Shown here: in pieces, positions 7,001-11,400 of the stretch
How the letters are laid out: each line of letters opens with the position of its first letter
Numbering within the stretch: the stretch's first letter is position 1
Assembly: GCA_026770585.1 (NCBI GenBank)
Contig: MU646327.1
Span: 247,398-259,283, forward strand
Direction: 5' to 3'
DNA length: 11,886 bases
From: Baffinella frigidus
Lineage: Eukaryota > Cryptophyceae > Cryptomonadales > Baffinellaceae
Made by a program: the position numbers and the translations under genes
The notes under the pieces: model-generated
The model's input: only the letters and a program-made list of their open reading frames with translations
Databases searched by the model: none
Told to the model about the DNA's origin: nothing

Positions 7001-7306
7001 TGAGGGAGGCACCTCCCACCCGATGATCTCATCCTGCGTGACTTTCGCCTTCCCGCTGCCCTTGGGGAACGGGGGCGGCAGCGGGATCTTCAGCTGGAGC
7101 TCTCCCATGCGCATGATCAGCGGGATGTGGAAGAACTGGATGGACACCGCGACGAGCACGACGGAGAACGCGATGGTTTTGTAGCGCGGCATCGAGCCCG
7201 CGGCCGAGCTCCACGACGCGTTCGCATCCAGCGGCGCGTGCGCGGCAGGGGACATCGCAGCCATACTCCCCAGCGCCACGAAGACGCCGCCCCACGGTTT
7301 CTGCAT
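939..7306 (-). CDS. Spliced gene: multi-pass membrane protein with C-terminal coiled coil, family not recognised
   Basis: Nine minus-strand exons (7306-7013, 6807-6652, 6089-5931, 5409-5362, 4441-4387, 3543-3440, 3015-2950, 1831-1775, 1025-939) join in compatible phases into about 342 residues; no stop is reached, so the gene probably continues below 939. Predicted by eye: a hydrophobic helix at about residues 42-65, an acidic soluble loop, two or more helices at about 168-207, another at about 240-275, then a charged Gln/Glu/Arg-rich coiled coil from about 280 to 342. I cannot assign it to a family. Nearly all introns are phase 0. Intron 3 uses a GC donor. Transcription is divergent from the hydrolase gene. 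The first Met is uncertain. Confidence 0.72.
1039..1070. repeat. Short telomere-like tract next to the exon 9 acceptor
   Basis: TTTAGGGTGTATGCTTCAGG and following units on the plus strand. On the sense strand it ends about 10 bases before the CAG acceptor of exon 9. Confidence 0.7.
1179..1199. mobile_element. Core fragment of the same hairpin family
   Basis: TTGTGTAGTAACTTTCATTG, with no second arm nearby. Confidence 0.5.
1353..1500. mobile_element. Dispersed element with CTTCGAAGGGATTTTG end, copy 1
   Basis: It begins ACACAGCGGACTTCGAAGGG and ends AAAATCCCTTCGCAGCCCTC, giving terminal inverted repeats around GAAGGGATTTT. The inner part holds CCTAGGACCCTACGG and GTAGGGACATAGGGGGGTT. Non-coding; in membrane-protein intron 8. 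Confidence 0.75.
1664..1760. repeat. AT-rich TTAATTGCCTG repeats
   Basis: TAATTAATTGCCTG-like units repeated about five times, next to (in sense, downstream of) the exon 8 donor. The base composition is unlike its surroundings. Confidence 0.7.
1775..1831 (-). CDS. Membrane-protein exon 8
   Basis: It has nineteen codons, EQVEQLDQGNTDIAEGMQE, between CCCGCGCAG and GTCATT, phase 0. It joins exon 9 as ...GMQE-VRAEIRS, a continuous amphipathic helix. Two further copies of its acceptor side lie at 1940-2034 and 2131-2166. This copy was chosen because its 3' end leads to an in-frame donor. Confidence 0.65.
1940..2034 (-). pseudogene. Partial copy of membrane-protein exon 8
   Basis: Direct repeat of the exon 8 region. 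It has the acceptor CCCGCGCAG (AG complement at 2004-2005), then EQVDQLDQGNTDIAQ in frame from 2003, after which similarity to the parent and its donor is lost. It is likely a truncated tandem duplicate, or an alternative exon if a donor such as GCCTTG is used. Confidence 0.55.
2044..2085. repeat. Short C-rich telomere-like patch
   Basis: CCAAACCCTAACCCC and degenerate neighbours on the plus strand, in membrane-protein intron 7. It has the opposite orientation to most tracts. Confidence 0.6.
2131..2166 (-). pseudogene. Second, shorter copy of the exon 8 acceptor region
   Basis: It repeats the sequence around the 3' splice site (GCTAACCGTGATATTCTCG, then CCCGCGCAGGAGC) but diverges from the exon right after the first codon. 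The putative branch site GCTAAC is kept. Confidence 0.5.
2285..2785. repeat. Tandem units of about 158 bp
   Basis: Units start ATCCTCATATTT at about 2288, 2447 and 2689. They share GAGTGGGGGCGGCG, GGCGCCATCAGGTGTGCCAA and GTTGGTGGGGTGGGTGG; the third unit is truncated. Only long-shadow reading frames, no coding signal. Confidence 0.75.
2510..2835 (-). repeat. Scattered fragments of membrane-protein exon 7
   Basis: Read on the minus strand, 2835-2786 resembles exon 7 (TIVYKFCEQER, then TAG, then ERQ before GTTATC). The shorter motif AGGAACGYCAG of the exon end recurs at 2520-2530 and 2660-2672 and, inverted, at 2740-2750. The TAG in the longest copy shows that it is non-coding. Confidence 0.5.
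2740..2792. repeat. Perfect 23-bp inverted repeat, 7-base loop
   Basis: AGGAACGTCAGG...GGCTCC (2740-2762) and its exact reverse complement (2770-2792). The arm contains the exon 7 end motif AGGAACGTCAG|GT, so it grew from an exon-junction fragment. Confidence 0.85.
2810..2945. repeat. GGGGCACTCAGCC short tandem repeats and GGCGG run
   Basis: GATTGAGTGGGGGCACTCAG and AACGATGGCGTAGGGGC units alternate three to four times, ending in GGCGGGGCGGCGGGGCGG just before exon 7. Confidence 0.75.
2950..3015 (-). CDS. Membrane-protein exon 7: start of coiled coil
   Basis: It has twenty-two codons, SRVMSHTTIEHKLREQER then QERQ, between GCGTGCAG and GTCTGC, phase 0. The strongly charged Gln/Glu/Arg composition fits a coiled coil leaving the membrane. 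Fragments of this exon occur in the following intron (see the repeat at 2510-2835). Confidence 0.7.
3104..3205. repeat. Telomere-like GGGTTTTG tract in membrane-protein intron 6
   Basis: Degenerate GGGTTTTGGG/TTCGGG units, G-rich on the plus strand. A short opposite-orientation tract lies 55 bases away at 3259-3290, so the two could pair. Confidence 0.85.
3259..3290. repeat. Short CCCTAAA tract, inverted relative to 3104-3205
   Basis: About four CCCTAAA/CCCTGAA units on the plus strand. This is one of only two short tracts that break the orientation rule seen in the long ones. Confidence 0.85.
3440..3543 (-). CDS. Membrane-protein exon 6: hydrophobic segment
   Basis: It starts with GG, completing a Gly codon, then FGFSVPLIGTVDLDLE and SLSTGLAFELMILIA, one or two membrane helices. 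The acceptor is GGGACGCAG and the donor GTGCGT (phase 0). Codon third positions are almost all G or C. The intron just upstream in transcription contains repeated copies of the sequence adjoining this acceptor (3676-3702, 3914-3938). Confidence 0.78.
3600..4080. repeat. CCTACGGTAGG palindrome repeats
   Basis: Blocks of TAGCCTACGGTATTGCCTAC followed by GGTAGGTCGTAGGGCTCCTA and CCGGTTTCT recur at about 3605-3655, 3724-3750, 3954-4010 and 4020-4080. They alternate with GAGGCGCGCCCGTCAGATCG blocks (3550, 3676, 3914). A 12-base C run is at 3701-3712. No coding signal apart from repeats. Confidence 0.75.
3740..3917. mobile_element. Dispersed element, inverted copy 3
   Basis: The reverse complement begins CGCAGGGGGCTTCGAAGGGG and continues TTTTGAATAACCCATAAG, matching copies 1 and 2. 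Its other end has CTACGCAGG-A8-TCCCC. It sits in membrane-protein intron 5. Confidence 0.65.
4228..4287. repeat. (GA)n microsatellite
   Basis: Impure GA/GC-GA run on the plus strand. In the minus-strand transcript it is a pyrimidine-rich tract immediately after the donor of exon 5 form A. Confidence 0.9.
4290..4338 (-). CDS. Membrane-protein exon 5, form A (alternative or decaying copy)
   Basis: Sixteen codons plus one base read TRVTRILVDLHESRQL, homologous to form B over RILVDLHESxQL. It has a better acceptor than form B: a long pyrimidine-rich run, then GAACCAG. The donor is GTCCTC, followed directly by a (GA/TC)n microsatellite. Phases are identical to form B, so it is a plausible mutually exclusive exon or a duplicate on the way to becoming one. 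Confidence 0.5.
4387..4441 (-). CDS. Membrane-protein exon 5, form B
   Basis: Eighteen codons plus one base (phase 0 in, phase 1 out) read FLHNKLRILVDLHESHQL with a final split Gly completed by GG of exon 6. The acceptor is CTCGAG, the donor GTTCCT. Form A lies 97 bp downstream with the same phases. Splicing both would shift the frame, so only one can be used per transcript. Confidence 0.6.
4580..5169. other. Membrane-protein intron 4, repeat relics, no exon found
   Basis: It carries AAAGTTGACGAATTTGTACC at about 4651-4670 and GGCATGCCAACTTACGAATA at 5068-5087, members of the dispersed GTTGAC/AATTTGTACCGC family, and a tRNA-like stretch on the minus strand around 5110-5160. No exon with fitting phases was found. 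Confidence 0.55.
5170..5352. repeat. Telomere-like tract in membrane-protein intron 4
   Basis: Degenerate GGGTTTCGGGTTT, then TTTAGGG-type units on the plus strand, starting about 10 bases downstream (in sense) of the exon 4 donor. The sense strand is C-rich. Confidence 0.9.
5362..5409 (-). CDS. Membrane-protein exon 4 (16 codons)
   Basis: It reads AVLIRAKNLSDAVTSS between TCGCGCAG and GTAATA, phase 0 at both ends. It completes the hydrophobic helix begun in exon 3. A 180-bp telomere-like tract begins about 10 bases into the following intron. Confidence 0.7.
5443..5580. repeat. Inverted-repeat element with CCCTGGCTAC ends
   Basis: Arms 5443-5476 and 5547-5580 (34 bp, about five mismatches; both carry AAGTGGACCTCGC). 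An inner GGTCCGC/GCGGACC pair and the direct repeat ACCACTATGCG are also present. It lies in membrane-protein intron 3, 34 bases upstream (in sense) of exon 4. Confidence 0.75.
5863..5881. mobile_element. Core fragment of the same hairpin family, opposite arm
   Basis: CCAATGAAAATTACTACA with no matching second arm, inside membrane-protein intron 3 close to exon 3. Confidence 0.5.
5931..6089 (-). CDS. Membrane-protein exon 3: two hydrophobic helices
   Basis: It has fifty-three codons: VEFERIKPTDSGKDK, then WLTAHLLLHLALVIVSHV and SMLMPVLALVSDCMLL. The acceptor GTGAAG comes after an in-frame TGA at 6108-6110. An ATG at 6107 could alternatively make this a first exon, but phase 0 continuity with exon 2 is good. 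The donor is GCGAGT, a GC donor otherwise close to consensus; it joins smoothly to exon 4 (MLL-AVLIRAKN). Confidence 0.72.
6422..6578. mobile_element. Dispersed element with CTTCGAAGGGATTTTG end, copy 2
   Basis: Same orientation as the 1353 copy, with the same start and inner blocks. It lies in membrane-protein intron 2. Confidence 0.75.
6652..6807 (-). CDS. Membrane-protein exon 2: acidic soluble segment
   Basis: It has fifty-two codons in phase 0 on both sides, starting NVVETWHKTMWGF and continuing EIIDKLPFSSMDDEEEVL and HTRVLEAVAKSQFLLEA. The acceptor is CCCAAAACAG, directly preceded by telomere-like repeat; the donor is GTGGTT. The segment is rich in charged residues and predicted helical, likely a loop or soluble domain between membrane helices. 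Confidence 0.75.
6810..7004. repeat. Telomere-like tract filling membrane-protein intron 1
   Basis: Degenerate TTTAGGG/TTCAGGG/GGGTTT units on the plus strand run almost from the donor (7011-7012) to the acceptor (6808-6809) of the 205-bp intron. The sense strand is the C-rich CCCTAAA strand. Long clean runs occur at 6920-6990. Confidence 0.9.
7013..7306 (-). CDS. Membrane-protein exon 1 with first hydrophobic helix
   Basis: It encodes 98 residues from MQKPWGGVFV, an Ala/Ser-rich stretch, then YKTIAFSVVLVAVSIQFF as a membrane helix, a Pro-rich patch (PLPPPFPKGSG) and QDEIIGWE. It ends GAG|GTGCCT in phase 0. The frame is open upstream to an ATG at 7483, but that stretch is Arg/Gly-rich and less protein-like. 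The ATG at 7306 is the working start; an upstream exon cannot be excluded. Confidence 0.7.
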
Positions 7307-7589
7307 CCCGGAGGCGAAGTGGGGCTTCCTCCAAGTTGCAGACGAACGAAACGGGGTAAATCCGCCCTCTGAAATCCGACGACCCCCCTCTCCTCCTCCG
7401 GCCGAATCTGGAGGTCGGTCGGCGTCGTCAGCGAAATCCCGACACCTCGTCAGGACGACAGGTTCTCTCTGTTTTAACAGCAACGTTCTTTCTCACCTGG
7501 AAGGCCTCTGTGATAGAGCAAGGCGCGTTCTCGGCAGATCGGTCGCATAGGCAGCGGCTGATTCGCTGGTCGCTCTGTGGTGGGACCGG

Positions 7590-7690
7590 TTGGTCTGGAG
7601 GCTGGGTTGATCCGGAGGAGAGCAGAAATTCTCAATGGTGGGCCCGGATGGACTGGAGGCTGGGGATGGTCTCTGCGGAGGAGAGCAAAA
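7590..7690. repeat. Tandem duplication in the divergent intergenic region
   Basis: GGTCTGGAGGCTGGG...GGAGGAGAGCAGAAA (7590-7627) recurs as GGACTGGAGGCTGGG...GGAGGAGAGCAAAAA (7648-7690), offset about 60 bp. Confidence 0.7.
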
Positions 7691-8059
7691 AGATACGGCG
7701 AAGCAGGTGGTGTCGTGGGCAAGACATGCATAAAATGTGGGCGTCGGCGACCTGGGGCGTCGACTACCGCTCCGCGTTCTTCCGTTTCCGCCGCCCCTCC
7801 CGCGGCGATACAAGAGTTCAGTCCTGGATGTCTTTCTTCCACTTTAGACGTGATGGTGGTCAATCAAAAGTCAACTTAATTGAATTGACCTCAGATTTTG
7901 ATGATTTCTCCAAAAGTTGACGAAATTTCAGGAAATCTGGTCGAAATGGACTTTTGGTTGCCCCCCCCCCTCAGCTCTAGCGTTGACCATCAAGCGTGTC
8001 GTGGATTCACCTCCTTTTAACCTGGGATTCATTGTGGCCGGGTGTGCCCCCCATTGGTC

Positions 8060-8087
8060 GGTAACCTGGTTACCGCCGGTAACCGCG
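8060..8087. promoter_or_regulatory. GGTAACC palindrome cluster upstream of the hydrolase
   Basis: GGTAACCTGGTTACC is a palindrome, followed by CGCCGGTAACC, about 155 bases before the hydrolase ATG. It could be a dimeric factor site; there is no direct support. Confidence 0.3.
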
Positions 8088-8240
8088 AATCGGCCGAGAA
8101 CCGGTAGCGGCAACCGCACCTCGCTCAGATACCGATTTACACCAAAAGCTGCACTGGAGCTGATCTCGTTCCAGAGCTTGACTGCAGCTGATCGCGTTCC
8201 AAGGCTCCTCAAGTTGCGGGAGCTGGTGTCGATCCTCAAA

Positions 8241-8459
8241 ATGTCGCGAAAGACAGTCGCCCCCCCCAAGCCCAAAGGGGGTCTGAAGCTGAAGGCGTCC
8301 AAGTCGTCCGGCAGCAGTGTCGTACACATCTCCGCAATTGTGGTGGCGCTCGCTGTGGGATTCAGATCGGGTCTGTTGGGAGGAGCGATCCTCGGGTTCG
8401 TCATGCTCGACAAGCTGGCAGAGCTAATGACGCAGAACCTCCTCTTCCCCAGCTTCCTG
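8241..8459 (+). CDS. Hydrolase exon 1: start codon, basic N-terminus and membrane segment
   Basis: It encodes 73 residues starting MSRKTV, then a Lys/Pro/Ser-rich stretch and a long hydrophobic segment (VVHISAIVVALAVGF and LLGGAILGFVML), likely a signal anchor or one or two membrane helices. It ends after CTG before GTGCGC, a donor of the same form as the one closing exon 7. The frame is open upstream to 7917, but that part does not read like protein. The following intron would be only 59 bp, and a direct read-through into 8460 onward loses protein character. Confidence 0.7.
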
Positions 8460-11400
8460 GTGCGCTTGGCCCCTTGCACACGCTCGCAACCCGCCTCCAA
8501 CCTGTCTACCTCCGCGAGCCGCCCTCAGGGTTCACTGAATTCCCGATGGAGGGGGGGGCCGTGGGCCCGCAGCTGGGGCCAATCCCGGTGCGGCAGGTGG
8601 TGGCGGTTTGGGGGTTGGGGGTTGCGGCACCATGGAGGTGCTGCACCTGGTCAGCTTAAACTGATAGAGGGTCCGCCGGCAGGTGAACACCGGCCCCGAG
8701 GAAGGGCTCAGCCAGGATCCAAACAAGATGTGCCCGTACTGGCCTCCCGAGACAGTCACGGGCCCCGGGTCCATGGGCCTAGTGTACGAGGACGTCGAGT
8801 TTAAATCCCTAGATGGTTGCACGCTGCGGGGATGGGTCCTGAAGCCCACGGGGAAGGACCGCAAGTGCTTGCTGATCATGACGCACGGCGCCGCGCGCGA
8901 CCGGTGTGCCCCCCCCCCCTCCACCCCCCCTCTCCTCTTTCTCGTCTTCGCCTCTCTCATCCGTTGTCACTTCAGTCTGCGTACTCTCTTTTCTCTGCTT
9001 GGTGGCTCCTGCCTGTCCCTGACGAATCACTGTTTCTCGTTGCAGCCGCGCCTGGCTCCGCCACTGCCCCTTCCTCCTCGAGGCTGGCTACACCTGCATG
9101 CTCTTCGACTTCCACGCCCACGGCACGTCCGACTATTGCGGGGCGGGCGGCACGTCGCTCGGGCTGGTGGAGAGCGAGGACGTGCGGGGCGCTGTGCGCT
9201 GGGCGGCCGCCGCACACCCGACCTTGCAAATCGCGCTCGTCGGCACTAGGCACGCTCCTCCTCCCCCGCAGCCTCTTGCTGTCTGCGCCGATGCGGGACA
9301 TGCCACCAGCCCTCACAGGTCGACTTGTTCGATCGCTGGGCGTATTTCATCGCCCCCCACCACCCTAGGGTCCTGGCGTAGACGCGTGGAGCACCTTTAT
9401 CCGGGGAAACCTATTTTTCTTGAGTTTGATGGCAAGGAAAATTACTACATGAATGCTTTAATATTACTAATAAGAACGAATTGTGTAGTAATTTTCCTTG
9501 CCATCAAACTAAAGAAAAATATTTTTCCCCGGATAAACCTGTGTCCTGGCGCTCACCGGGTTGCACCCGCCTGATCCCTGGTGACGAAACGCGGACGTGG
9601 GTGCACCGGACGTCTTCCGTGCGAGGCCCGCACGCCTCGCGATAGCCTACGGATTGCCTACGGTAGGCAGGGGGGCTCCTACAACTTTATAATGCAAACC
9701 AATTTAAAAGTCGTAGGGGCCCTCACCACCCACGCCGAGGCGCCAGACCTTTCAAGATATGTATCATTTTTTTCTCTAACAGCAGCACGTGGCGTGCAGC
9801 ACTGGCGCCGTGGCCTCGATCGTGGCGAGCGCGTCCGACGAGAAGGTGCACGGCCGCGTGACGTGCATCGTGGCGGAGAACCCGTTCCTCTCGATCCCGC
9901 AGCTCGCGGCGTTCGTGCTGGAAAACGTCGGGTTCCGCACGCTGATCTGCCGTAAGAGCGCGGTGTTCTTCGCGCTGCTGTACCCCGTGCGCGTCGTCAC
10001 CGAGCTCCTCTGCCTCGGGAAGGTGCCGAACCCCTACATCCCTTTTGAGTTTACTTCAACTCTAAACCCTGAACCCCTAACCCTAAACCCTGAACCCCCA
10101 ACCCTGAAACAAAACCCCAAACCCAAAACCATAAACCCTGAAATTTCAACCCTCAACCCTCAACCCTACACTCTAAACCCTACACCATATACCCTATACC
10201 CCACATCGAAAACACGGCATTGACAGCATCTCGTTCGCAGGTGATGTCGAAGTTGAAGCACCTCTCGGGACCGCCGAGCGCCAAGGAAGCCATCGCACGA
10301 GTGAGTCCCAACACTATTATGTGTTGTCCCAACACATGATAGATTCTATTTCGCAAGGTGTCTATTTAAAATATTCCTGATACAACACAAGCTATTTTAA
10401 ACCCCTGAACGTACGAAATGGCTCCAGCGCCCAGGAAGCAATCGCGCGAGTGAAAGCCCAACCTCGTGTCTGCATTACATTACCCGAAACCCGAAACCCG
10501 AAACCCGAAACCCGAAACCCGAAACCCGAAACCCGAAACCTGAAACATGAAACCTGAAACACGAAACCCGAACCACGCGTGCTGACTACTTTGAGCTTTT
10601 CAGGGTACACAGCCCTCGGATTAGTGACCGTACGGGTAACAATTTGCGTGGTTGCATCAATAGTGGTGGGGGCTCTTGTGTGCAAACCGAATGTGACTGC
10701 ACGACTTCTAGCTCTGTCTCAGTCTGTTTGAGTGCACCATTTTGGCGAGACTAGGCTCTTGCCCGCTCCAACGTTGACTTATTTGTACCGCGCCCCAGCA
10801 TGCCAACTTAAGAATAGTCAGCAAAGCTGACTGAGGCAGAGCTAGGACGTGTTCTCGTCCACACGTCTGACCCTTCCCCTGCGGAACCGTCGCATACACC
10901 CCGTTTCTAGACCCCACATCCAGTTGCATGTAAACCTTACGCCCCAGTGGAGCACGAGAAAGGTTTACATGCAACTGGATGTGGGGTCTAGAAACGGGGT
11001 GTAGGGCTTCTGTCCTCACGCCTCTCCACCACTGAAAACCCCCAGCCCGTATTTCATTCAAACAGGTGCCTCGCATTTCACCAGGTGGCTCCAATTCCCT
11101 GGGCGAAATGACTTACAGAGAAATATATTGGGGCGAAATGACTGAGGCGAATTACGGGCCCGGGGTTTTCAGTAGCACCTACTGCCCCTGAGCATCCTCC
11201 ATGCGATGCATAAAGATGAATACAGATCTCTGTGTGAGGTTTACCCCGAATACAGTCGATCTAACGGTTTATACAGTCGATCTAAGGTTTACCCCGAGTA
11301 CAGTCGATCTAAGGTTTACCCCGAGTACAGTCGATCTAACTTCCCGAGGCGGGCTCGTCCTAGACACGGTCCTCACACTCCGCTCTCCGTGTTTCCCGGG

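Larger units (their letters stand above)
7307..8240. promoter_or_regulatory. Divergent intergenic region, presumed shared promoter
   Basis: It lies between the ATG at 7306 (minus) and the ATG at 8241 (plus). Long open frames on both strands here are Arg/Pro/Ser-rich and lack gene-like features. Contents: a tandem duplication (7590-7690), an inverted pair CAATCAAAAGTC/GACTTTTGGTTG (7861 and 7949), three GGTAACC motifs at 8060-8087, and a small duplication at 8157-8204. No TATA box was recognised. Confidence 0.45.

Noticed and set aside
6810-7004. True chromosome end
   Set aside because: The repeat is degenerate, internal, and flanked by coding exons on both sides; other tracts are also internal.
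7510-7920. Plus-strand frame of 136 residues in the intergenic region
   Set aside because: Trp/Arg/Ser-rich, spans a tandem duplication, no conserved features, and not in phase with the hydrolase exons.
7928-8500. 190-residue minus-strand frame
   Set aside because: Antisense shadow of hydrolase exon 1; composition mirrors the plus-strand coding.
8683-9249. Hydrolase frame as one uninterrupted 188-residue protein
   Set aside because: After ARD the frame reads intron (C run, Leu/Pro/Arg). The catalytic part continues in another frame after a clear GT-AG intron.
10483-10538. CRISPR-like array
   Set aside because: It is a 7-base tandem repeat without spacers.
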